NCBI GenBank assembly: GCA_017116025.1
Contig: JAFITR010000096.1
Span: 1 to 5,896, forward strand
DNA length: 5,896 nucleotides
From: Simkania negevensis
GTDB taxonomy: Bacteria; Chlamydiota; Chlamydiia; Chlamydiales; JAFITR01
Direction: 5' to 3'
Below the pieces are notes generated by a model. The model ran no database searches. It was not told the DNA's origin and was given only the letters and a program-made list of their open reading frames with translations. Shown one piece after another: positions 1 to 5,166 of the stretch. Made by a program: the position numbers and the translations under genes. Every line of letters starts with the position of its first letter. Position 1 is the first letter of the stretch.

Positions 1-1
1 G

Positions 2-61
2 CCCTTCCCTTTCACTTCACATCGCTACCGCGATGAAACTGCCAAACTCGAGCAGGCCTGA
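2..61 (+). CDS. Possible 3' end of an unidentified plus-strand gene (partial)
   Basis: One plus-strand frame is open from the window edge and ends at a TGA at 59-61. It reads PFPFTSHRYRDETAKLEQA, a charged, helix-like tail typical of a protein C-terminus. The gene would converge on tatD, leaving 61 bases between the two stop codons. Nineteen codons are too few to identify a product, and chance openness over this length is not rare. The call is inferred from composition and from the tight convergent fit. Another plus frame stays open much further, but it runs antisense through tatD and looks spurious. Confidence 0.3.
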   Translation, partial: PFPFTSHRYRDETAKLEQA

Positions 62-103
62 AGAAAATGGCCTCCGGTGCACGTCCGTTGACATCAAGAG
101 GAC
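54..103. other. Convergent intergenic gap with two small inverted repeats
   Basis: AGGCC (54-58) pairs with GGCCT (69-73) around a 10-base loop. GTCC (83-86) pairs with GGAC (100-103), with TTG/CAA (88-90, 95-97) able to pair inside it. The gap lies between the probable plus-strand stop at 61 and the tatD stop at 123, where a bidirectional terminator would be expected. No T-run follows either stem on either strand, so an intrinsic terminator is not supported. The pairing may be incidental. Confidence 0.25.
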
Positions 104-122
104 ATTAGCCCTTTCCAAACAC

Positions 123-893
123 TCAATGGATTTTGAAGAGTTTTTTGGCATTGTTAGCGGTAGCAGCTCCGAGTTCTTCGACGGTCATTTCCTTAATGGT
201 TGCCATGGTATTGGCCGTTTCGATGAGGTATGCAGGTTCGTTTGGCTTACCGCGAAATGGTTGTGGTGCAAGGTAGGGGCTATCAGTTTCTATCAACATA
301 TTTTCTATCGGCACCCACGCGGCTACTTTCCTGAGTTCTTCGCTTTTTTTAAAAGTAACGATACCGGAAAAGGAGAGGAACCATCCACGCTGTACAACTT
401 GTTGGGCCTCTGCCATGGTCCCTGTGAAGCAATGGAGCACTCCGGGGCGATGGACACCGTTAACGGTATAGTCTTCATCGATGATACGAAATAGGTCGTC
501 AAAAGCATCTCTACAATGGATCACAACGGGCAGGGAGCAGTCGATTGCAAGGGCAAGATAACGGCGCAAGAAGTACTGTTGAAGAAGGCGATTAGAGTGT
601 TCGTAGTGGTAGTCTAACCCTGTCTCTCCGACAGCGACGAGGTCCCCCTGCCTTGCATGATGAGCCATAAGGGGAAAGAGCGACTCTCCTTCTTTTTCAA
701 CATCGTGTGGCGTCGTTGCTGCTGTGTTGTATACATCGTTACAACTTTTAGCAAGTGCTAGACCCTTCTGCAAGGTAGCCGCATCAGTGCATATATTGAC
801 AATAGCAGAAACACCCGCCTGCTTAGCACGATCAAGATACTCAGCACTATCACCTTCCATCGACCCTAGATGGGCGTGGGAATCGATCAACAT
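123..893 (-). CDS. tatD: TatD-family metal-dependent hydrolase (DNase)
   Basis: Complete 256-residue TatD-family protein, the usual length for this TIM-barrel amidohydrolase-fold family. Characterised members are cytoplasmic Mg-dependent 3'-5' DNases involved in DNA turnover or repair; the old link to Tat secretion is genomic, not functional. Metal-site motifs appear in order: DSHAH (His6, His8), GETGLDY (Glu90), VVIHCRDA (His126), LHCFTG (His154) and IETDSPYLAP (Asp204). At residues 59-64 the common GVHPH motif is replaced by ATTPHD, so the first His of that motif is absent while PHD remains. I recall the same form in chlamydial homologues but have not checked. The ATG at 893 is preceded on the minus strand by GAGGTG, close to the start. 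The gene is divergent from the tol cluster. Family certain; exact substrate unknown. Confidence 0.95.
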   Translation of the reverse strand: MLIDSHAHLGSMEGDSAEYLDRAKQAGVSAIVNICTDAATLQKGLALAKSCNDVYNTAATTPHDVEKEGESLFPLMAHHARQGDLVAVGETGLDYHYEHSNRLLQQYFLRRYLALAIDCSLPVVIHCRDAFDDLFRIIDEDYTVNGVHRPGVLHCFTGTMAEAQQVVQRGWFLSFSGIVTFKKSEELRKVAAWVPIENMLIETDSPYLAPQPFRGKPNEPAYLIETANTMATIKEMTVEELGAATANNAKKLFKIH

Positions 894-909
894 CTACACC
901 TCGAACCTC

Positions 910-937
910 TTGACAATTTGGGACATTGTGAGATACT
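910..937 (+). promoter_or_regulatory. Candidate sigma70-type promoter for the tol-pal cluster
   Basis: A perfect -35 hexamer TTGACA (910-915) is followed after 16 bases by GATACT (932-937), a 4/6 match to TATAAT. The likely start point is near 944, giving a leader of about 33 bases before the exbB/tolQ ATG at 977. It is the best promoter candidate in the divergent spacer and would serve the whole downstream cluster. It overlaps the leftward candidate, so RNA polymerase could probably occupy only one at a time. Confidence 0.5.
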
Positions 938-954
938 ACCACTCTTTTCGTCAA
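925..954 (-). promoter_or_regulatory. Candidate sigma70-type promoter for tatD
   Basis: On the minus strand, TTGACG (954 to 949) is followed after 18 bases by CACAAT (930 to 925). That is 5/6 and 4/6 matches to the -35 and -10 consensus. Transcription would begin around 917-919, about 25 bases before the tatD ATG. The elements interleave with the promoter proposed for the opposite strand. Called from sequence alone. Confidence 0.4.
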
Positions 955-976
955 TACCGCTTAGGAAGACACTGCT

Positions 977-1726
977 ATGGCCCCAATGCCGCTTATCCTC
1001 GCCAGCCATCCTCTTTTTGAATCGTATGCCAAGTCGGACGCCATGGGACGTCTTATCTTGCTCTTTCTCTACGCCCTTTCTGTTGTTAGCTGGGTGCTGA
1101 TTATTTACAAGGTAAAGCAGGTCCATCAAGAACGCAAGTTAGCGCGCGATTTCCAAGCGTTGTTTTCCAACAAACGATTTTCTCCTCTTTCTTTAGAGCT
1201 ACCTCAAAACAAGTCAGGCCATTTTCCAAACTCTTTCTTGCAGATATACACAGTGCTCAAGCAGCAAACGCTTGAAATTCTTAACAAGAACAAGAGGCAT
1301 CTTGAAAACGAGGGGTTCAACGACAATGATCCAATCTACCTCTCTCCTGCGGATATCACCTTAGTAGAAGCACATCTCCATACAACAATCTCCTCGCGCA
1401 TCACACATCTAGAGAAGAATCTCTTTATCCTGTCGACTGTCGTCAGCCTTGCCCCTTTTCTAGGGCTTCTCGGCACAGTATGGGGTATTTTGATTACCTT
1501 CGGCGGCTTACAAAACCAATCGATGGGAGGCAGCCAGATGATGCTTGGCGGGCTGTCGATGGCGCTAGCGACAACAGTCATCGGCCTCATCATCGCGATC
1601 CCCTCTCTCATCGCCTACAACTATCTCAAGAGCTTCATACGCACCTTCCACACAGAGATGGAGGACTTCTCTACTCTCATGCTCGCTTCGATAGAGATGC
1701 AGTATCGAAAAGTCAACGTTGTATAG
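977..1726 (+). CDS. tolQ: TolQ/ExbB-type proton channel subunit (MotA/TolQ/ExbB family)
   Basis: Inner-membrane motor subunit, 249 residues (E. coli TolQ 230, ExbB 244). It shows the family's three membrane spans: about 25-46, 149-175 and 189-214, with a cytoplasmic domain of roughly 100 residues between the first two. Span two carries APFLGLLGTVWGI and span three ALATTVIGLIIAIPSLIAYN, the two most conserved family blocks. Thr167 and Thr200 align with the channel threonines of TolQ/ExbB. With the TolR/ExbD partner it should conduct protons to energise a TolA-like protein. AGGAAG (963-968) lies 8 bases before the ATG; a second ATG three codons on is possible but worse placed. The stop is 8 bases before the next gene. 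Chlamydial annotations usually say exbB; the tolB and pal neighbours argue for a Tol role. Confidence 0.93.
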   Translation: MAPMPLILASHPLFESYAKSDAMGRLILLFLYALSVVSWVLIIYKVKQVHQERKLARDFQALFSNKRFSPLSLELPQNKSGHFPNSFLQIYTVLKQQTLEILNKNKRHLENEGFNDNDPIYLSPADITLVEAHLHTTISSRITHLEKNLFILSTVVSLAPFLGLLGTVWGILITFGGLQNQSMGGSQMMLGGLSMALATTVIGLIIAIPSLIAYNYLKSFIRTFHTEMEDFSTLMLASIEMQYRKVNVV

Positions 1727-1732
1727 AGGAAG
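1725..1732 (+). promoter_or_regulatory. Shine-Dalgarno site that sets the tolR/exbD start
   Basis: AGAGGAAG overlaps the last two bases of the upstream stop codon (TAG, 1724-1726) and ends two bases before the ATG at 1735. Its core GAGG is about 5 bases from the start. This supports 1735 rather than the in-frame ATG at 1480, which lies inside tolQ. The overlap suggests translational coupling of the two motor subunits. Confidence 0.6.
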
Positions 1733-1734
1733 CG

Positions 1735-2157
1735 ATGAGTAGAAGGCGTACAAGGGCAGGATCTAACGAGCTTGAGGACCCGATCATCAACCTCACTCCT
1801 CTGATCGACGTCGTCTTTGTCGTTTTGATCATGTTCATCATTATCGCTCCTTTGCTTGAAGTGGACCAAGTGCTCCTTGCCAATAAGGACGTTGGCACAA
1901 CAATCCCTACCGCTGTACAGGAGAAAAGCCCTATTGCCGTGCGTGTTCTGTCGGACAACACAATCAAATACAACGACCAGCAGGTAACGCCCAAGCAGCT
2001 ATCAGCTCTTCTTATGCAAGCAAAAGAGGAACACCCGACACGCCGCCTGCAGCTGTTCCACGACAAACGCGCCCAGTTTGGCACCTATCAAGAGGTAAAA
2101 AACGCTGCAGAAGGTGCGGGCTTTGAAGAGATGGATGTAATCCTTAATCCTCGTTAA
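1735..2157 (+). CDS. tolR: TolR/ExbD-type motor subunit
   Basis: ExbD/TolR family protein of 140 residues, matching the usual 140-145. It has a short basic cytoplasmic N-terminus (SRRRTR), one membrane span at about 21-42, and a periplasmic domain from about 45 to the end. The span begins INLTPLIDVVFVVLIMF, the family signature; Asp25 is the conserved proton-carrying aspartate (Asp25 in ExbD, Asp23 in TolR). The periplasmic part has the family pattern IAVRVLSDNTIKYNDQ, then LQLFHDKRAQFGTYQEVKNAAEGAG. The reading frame is open further upstream, but the extra 85 residues would be tolQ read out of frame, with no membrane or family character. Its stop is a single base before the next ATG. It works as a dimer inside the TolQ/ExbB ring and probably contacts peptidoglycan. 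Confidence 0.93.
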   Translation: MSRRRTRAGSNELEDPIINLTPLIDVVFVVLIMFIIIAPLLEVDQVLLANKDVGTTIPTAVQEKSPIAVRVLSDNTIKYNDQQVTPKQLSALLMQAKEEHPTRRLQLFHDKRAQFGTYQEVKNAAEGAGFEEMDVILNPR

Positions 2158-2158
2158 T

Positions 2159-2881
2159 ATGGAAGAAAAACGCTTTTTTATCCGTATCGTTGTTGTTGTG
2201 CTCGTCGCCCACGCGCTCCTTTGTGTCATGCTCACGTGGCAATGGAAGGGCAAAGCTTCGTTCAAGGCAAAGCCAACGTCTATTGTAGTAAGGACGGTAG
2301 AGCTCACCCCTTCTCGATCCACACCGCCTGCTCGGCGAGCGCAAAAAGAGCGATCAACAGAGCAGAAGGCTGTTTCTCCAAAGCCACGTCCGCCGGAGCA
2401 GACAAAACGTTCTACCCCTCCTCCCCGCGTAGCACGTACCGTACGCAAAGAAGAGAAGATCGACGACGATCTTGTCAAACTGTTAAAAGAGAACCTCACC
2501 AGGCTGGAGTCGCTCGATGACGACCTTTCTCCCATAACACGGGAAGTCAAGCTACCCACAACGATTCAGCCGGCCCAAACAATCTCTGCCCCTCTCACCC
2601 AAGAGACTCCCTCTGCCAATCAGCATGCTGGTTATCAGGATGAGTTGATTCAACGCCTTCGGCTCTTGCTCCGTTTGCCCGAATATGGTAACGTAACCGT
2701 CCGACTGACCCTTAGCCGCGATGGCAGTGTAGAGCAGATGGAGATTGTTGATGCAAAGAGCACACAGAACAAAGAATATATTGCGCAGAAGCTTCCTGCA
2801 GTCAAATTTCCCGGTTTTGGCAGCCACTTCGGCACAGCACAACAACATATTTTTACTCTAACTTTAAGCAACGACATCTAA
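2159..2881 (+). CDS. TolA/TonB-like energy-transducing protein (candidate)
   Basis: Protein of 240 residues with TonB/TolA architecture. It has a short cytoplasmic end, one membrane span at about 8-27 and a Pro/Arg/Lys-rich linker at about 50-100. A short acidic helical stretch (101-120) and a Pro/Thr/Gln spacer lead to a C-terminal domain at about 158-238. That domain reads YQDELIQRLRLLLRLPEYG then VTVRLTLSRDGSVEQMEIVDA and KLPAVKFPGF, the alternating pattern of TonB_C/TolA C-termini. The span keeps His18 and Leu25, seven apart like His20 and Leu27 of the TonB SHLS motif; both serines are absent. By position it should reach from TolQR across the periplasm to TolB/Pal. The linker is far shorter than the long helical domain of E. 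coli TolA. No Shine-Dalgarno precedes the ATG, one base after the tolR stop, so reinitiation is likely. The role is inferred; assignment to TolA rather than TonB rests on neighbours. Confidence 0.75.
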   Translation: MEEKRFFIRIVVVVLVAHALLCVMLTWQWKGKASFKAKPTSIVVRTVELTPSRSTPPARRAQKERSTEQKAVSPKPRPPEQTKRSTPPPRVARTVRKEEKIDDDLVKLLKENLTRLESLDDDLSPITREVKLPTTIQPAQTISAPLTQETPSANQHAGYQDELIQRLRLLLRLPEYGNVTVRLTLSRDGSVEQMEIVDAKSTQNKEYIAQKLPAVKFPGFGSHFGTAQQHIFTLTLSNDI

Positions 2882-2889
2882 AGGAAGGA
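2881..2889 (+). promoter_or_regulatory. Strong ribosome binding site of tolB
   Basis: AAGGAAGGA begins at the last base of the preceding stop codon and ends two bases before the tolB ATG at 2892. It is the strongest Shine-Dalgarno match in the cluster. It follows a gene that has none, suggesting that tolB is translated more often than its upstream neighbour. Confidence 0.6.
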
Positions 2890-2891
2890 AC

Positions 2892-4304
2892 ATGGCAACC
2901 ATCTTCAAGAAATACTCTCCTCTCTCCCTTTTGTTGATCATCTTCTCTTTTGCCATACCCAACATTGCACACACCGAGCAACAAGAAGTTCCAGATGAGG
3001 GGCCCATCCTTGTACGCCTACCGACAGCCAGCCAGCTTCTACCTCTTTATCTTAATCCAGTGCAAAGTGATAACAGCCGCTTCTCTTCAACCTACTTAGC
3101 ACAAATCGAAGGAGTCCTCTCTTTTGACCTCAACAACAATGGCGCCACGCAAGGTGTAGAGAGAACAGCTTCTCGCCAGAAGCTTGCCCAGGAACCGTTT
3201 ACATCGACATCGCTGCAGAAGTGGAAGGCAGAGAGTGTTTTCTATATCATTACACCAACGGTCACACAAGAGACTCTTTCTACTCTCATCGCCTCAACGA
3301 CCAATGCAACGGTAAAAAAAATCGATGGCATCCCTTTAACAGGCAATATTGACGAAGATCGACGCCACATCCACCAGCTTGCTGATGCGATCCATAAAGA
3401 GTTGTTTGGCACAGAAGGTGTTGCCAGCACTCGTGTTCTCTACACAGTACGGGACAGGCACAACAGCAAAGACCCTCTCAAATGGACGGCAGAGGTATGG
3501 CAAGCCGACTACGACGGAGGCAACGCGCACCAGATCACATATGAGAACACTCTATGCGTCACCCCTAGCTACCTTCCTCCCAAGCCAGGTTATGGCAGCG
3601 GAAGCTTCTTCTACACTTCGTATAAAAAGACCGGGCAGCCAAAAATTTATGTAGCATCTTTACGCGACGGCCTAGGGACACGCCTATCAACACTGCCGGG
3701 GAACCAGTTCATGCCCGTATGCTCACCACAGCGTGACCTCATCGCTTTCATCAGTGATGCTGCCGGCAACCCCGACCTCTTCATCCAAGAGTTCGGTCCG
3801 GAGATTGGTACAATAGGCAAGGCCAAACAGCTCTTCTCTTCAACACGCGCAACACAAGGCTCTCCCACCTTTAGCCCAGATGGAAACAAAATCGCTTTTG
3901 TCTCCAACAAAGATGGCGTGCCGAGGATATATACGATCGATGTCCCCAAGCATGGACAAAAGCCGAACCTCAGCAGCATCAAACTGATCACTAGGGCCAA
4001 CAGGGAAAACACTAGCCCTGCCTGGTCTCCCGATGGCACAAAGCTCGCTTACAGCGCAAAGGCCGATGGGACAAGACAGATCTGGGTCTATGAGTTTGCA
4101 TCGGGAAGAGAACGCCAGCTTACGCAAGGCGCTAGCCACAAAGAAAACCCCACATGGGCGTCTAATAGCCTACACCTTATGTTCAACTCTTCCGAAAACA
4201 ACAGCAGCGAACTCTACCTCATCAACCTCAACCAACCGCATGCGACAAAAATCACACAAGGGCAGGGAGAAAAACGCTTTCCCAACTGGGAGGCCAGACA
4301 ATAA
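2892..4304 (+). CDS. tolB: TolB, periplasmic beta-propeller of the Tol-Pal system
   Basis: Periplasmic TolB of 470 residues, a little longer than the roughly 430 of E. coli. A signal peptide covers about 1-28 (basic FKK, hydrophobic 10-23, cleavage near NIAHT). Residues about 37-172 form the mixed alpha/beta N-terminal domain, ending in the family-like hinge ELFGTEGVASTRVLYT. The C-terminal beta-propeller follows, with PD40-type repeats at about 222-256, 273-300, 323-350, 374-402 and 419-446 and a closing FPNW at 463-466. The clearest blades read SPTFSPDGNKIAFVSNKDG and SPAWSPDGTKLAYSAKADG. TolB binds Pal through the propeller and TolA through its N-terminus. Cys277 replaces the usual aromatic residue before SP in one blade, and Cys222 is the only other cysteine of the mature protein. 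The start is 10 bases after the previous stop. An 80-base gap then separates it from pal. Confidence 0.94.
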   Translation: MATIFKKYSPLSLLLIIFSFAIPNIAHTEQQEVPDEGPILVRLPTASQLLPLYLNPVQSDNSRFSSTYLAQIEGVLSFDLNNNGATQGVERTASRQKLAQEPFTSTSLQKWKAESVFYIITPTVTQETLSTLIASTTNATVKKIDGIPLTGNIDEDRRHIHQLADAIHKELFGTEGVASTRVLYTVRDRHNSKDPLKWTAEVWQADYDGGNAHQITYENTLCVTPSYLPPKPGYGSGSFFYTSYKKTGQPKIYVASLRDGLGTRLSTLPGNQFMPVCSPQRDLIAFISDAAGNPDLFIQEFGPEIGTIGKAKQLFSSTRATQGSPTFSPDGNKIAFVSNKDGVPRIYTIDVPKHGQKPNLSSIKLITRANRENTSPAWSPDGTKLAYSAKADGTRQIWVYEFASGRERQLTQGASHKENPTWASNSLHLMFNSSENNSSELYLINLNQPHATKITQGQGEKRFPNWEARQ

Positions 4305-4311
4305 AAGAGGT

Positions 4312-4340
4312 TTGCTTTGTAAGCGGATCTAATATATATA
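4312..4340 (+). promoter_or_regulatory. Possible internal promoter for pal
   Basis: The 80-base gap between tolB and pal contains an AT-rich island with alternating TA at 4333-4341. TTGCTT (4312-4317) and TATATA (4335-4340) are spaced 17 bases apart, a 3/6 and 4/6 match to sigma70 hexamers. Any transcript would start near 4347, about 38 bases before the pal ATG. A later GATATT (4365-4370) has no good -35 partner. The wide gap compared with the rest of the cluster favours separate expression of pal, but the match is modest. Confidence 0.35.
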
Positions 4341-4384
4341 TGTGTTACTTTAACATTGTTCATTGATATTGAAATGGGGAAATC

Positions 4385-5122
4385 ATGTTTAGAAAACCAC
4401 TGATGTTCATCTCTCTAATTGCTCTACTCGGCTGCATCGTATCAGGATGCCACCGCTCAGGTGTAGAAGTATGGGAAGACACTAAAACGGCTGGACGCTA
4501 TATGGGTAAAGGGATGAAGACCTTCTTTACAGGCAAGAACGAAACGCAGCAGATGATGACTAGCGATGATTTCTATCAAAAAAACAATGAAGAATTCATT
4601 CCTTTACGCGACGATGACCTATACCAAAAGATTATGGTAGGCGATAGCCATGCTTTGCGCAGCATTGATGCCCACACCGCTATCCCACAGTCGAAGGTAG
4701 AGCCTGGCACAGGAGGCATTCCTGGTATTGAGGGCTTCATGGACCCAACGACAGACAGCCAACTTGCCGCTATTTTTCACAAAATCTATTTCGGCTATAA
4801 CGAGTACGTCATTGAAGGTCAGGATAACCAAAAAACGGTCCAAAAAATTGCCAACTACATGAAAAGCCACCCCGACTTATATATCTTTGTAGAGGGACAC
4901 TGTGACGAAAGGGGATCGGTCGCATACAATCTTGCTTTAGGATCTAGAAGAAGCAATGCGATCAGAAACATGATTGTCAAAGAAGGCATCAATCCCGACA
5001 AAATCCTCACTATCTCCTATGGCAAAGAACGTCCGATCACTTCAGGCAATGACGAGACTGCAAGGAGACTGAACAGGCGAGGAGATTTCAAAACCTACAG
5101 CACCTCTGGACGTTACAACTAA
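4385..5122 (+). CDS. pal: Pal, peptidoglycan-associated outer-membrane lipoprotein
   Basis: Lipoprotein of 245 residues, much longer than E. coli Pal (173). The N-terminus has FRK, a hydrophobic core, and two possible lipobox cysteines: LLGC (Cys17) and VSGC (Cys22). The second fits the consensus better. Residues about 127-240 form an OmpA-like peptidoglycan-binding domain: IYFGYNEYVI, FVEGHCDERGS, YNLALGSRRSNAI and ISYGKERP. Asp174 and Arg189 occupy the two diaminopimelate-binding positions, 15 apart as in OmpA-type domains. The insert between lipid anchor and domain, about 23-126, is over 100 residues. It contains WEDTKTAGRYMGKG and a mixed hydrophilic stretch. Pal tethers the outer membrane to peptidoglycan and is relocated by TolB and the Tol motor at division. 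GGGGA lies four bases before the ATG. Family certain. Confidence 0.95.
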   Translation: MFRKPLMFISLIALLGCIVSGCHRSGVEVWEDTKTAGRYMGKGMKTFFTGKNETQQMMTSDDFYQKNNEEFIPLRDDDLYQKIMVGDSHALRSIDAHTAIPQSKVEPGTGGIPGIEGFMDPTTDSQLAAIFHKIYFGYNEYVIEGQDNQKTVQKIANYMKSHPDLYIFVEGHCDERGSVAYNLALGSRRSNAIRNMIVKEGINPDKILTISYGKERPITSGNDETARRLNRRGDFKTYSTSGRYN

Positions 5123-5125
5123 TCA

Positions 5126-5148
5126 TTTGCCATCCAAGAGATGGTGAA
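5126..5148 (+). other. Intercistronic hairpin between pal and the LysM gene
   Basis: TTTGCCATC (5126-5134) pairs with GATGGTGAAA-side bases 5140-5148 around a five-base CAAGA loop. There are nine consecutive pairs, two of them G-U; the top five (CCATC/GATGG) are perfect. It starts four bases after the pal stop. A run of eight T follows at 5159-5166, but ten bases after the stem, so it is not a classic terminator. It could protect the upstream mRNA end, be a processing site, or attenuate weakly. Confidence 0.4.
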
Positions 5149-5154
5149 AACAAT

Positions 5155-5166
5155 GAGGTTTTTTTT
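5155..5166 (+). promoter_or_regulatory. Shine-Dalgarno plus T8 spacer before the LysM gene
   Basis: GAGG (5155-5158) is followed by exactly eight T residues and then the ATG at 5167. The whole spacer between ribosome binding site and start codon is a homopolymer. The site supports the chosen start; upstream ATGs at 5141 and 5153 are out of frame. Confidence 0.5.

Noticed and set aside
20..35. Perfect hairpin CATCGC-TACC-GCGATG, considered as part of an RNA gene
   Set aside because: It lies within the probable C-terminal coding frame at the left edge, has no T-run, and the surrounding sequence does not resemble tmRNA, RNase P RNA, SRP RNA or a tRNA.
343..354. T7/A4 tract inside tatD as a programmed frameshift site
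   Set aside because: The tatD frame is intact and complete on both sides, encoding an ordinary Phe-Lys-Lys stretch; no alternative frame gives a sensible product.
33..494. Long plus-strand open frame with an ATG, antisense to tatD
   Set aside because: It lies opposite a well-conserved gene, its translation has no recognisable domain or sensible composition, and no ribosome site precedes it. It is a shadow of tatD.
1480..1734. Upstream in-frame extension of tolR/exbD from the ATG at 1480
   Set aside because: The added 85 residues are the tolQ coding sequence read in another frame; the ATG at 1735 has a good ribosome site and gives the normal family length.
2221..2520. Plus-strand frame inside the TolA-like gene
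   Set aside because: Out-of-frame reading of the basic, proline-rich linker; no ribosome site and no family features.
2002..2559. Minus-strand open frame of 185 codons
   Set aside because: It is antisense to the end of tolR and the start of the TolA-like gene, is Ser/Arg-rich with no domain, and shares its openness with several nearby shadow frames.
4895..4918. Cys173 in the Pal glycan-binding motif (GHCDERG rather than GHTDERG)
   Set aside because: The Cys form is, to my knowledge, common in Pal proteins of many phyla, so it is not a special feature of this gene.
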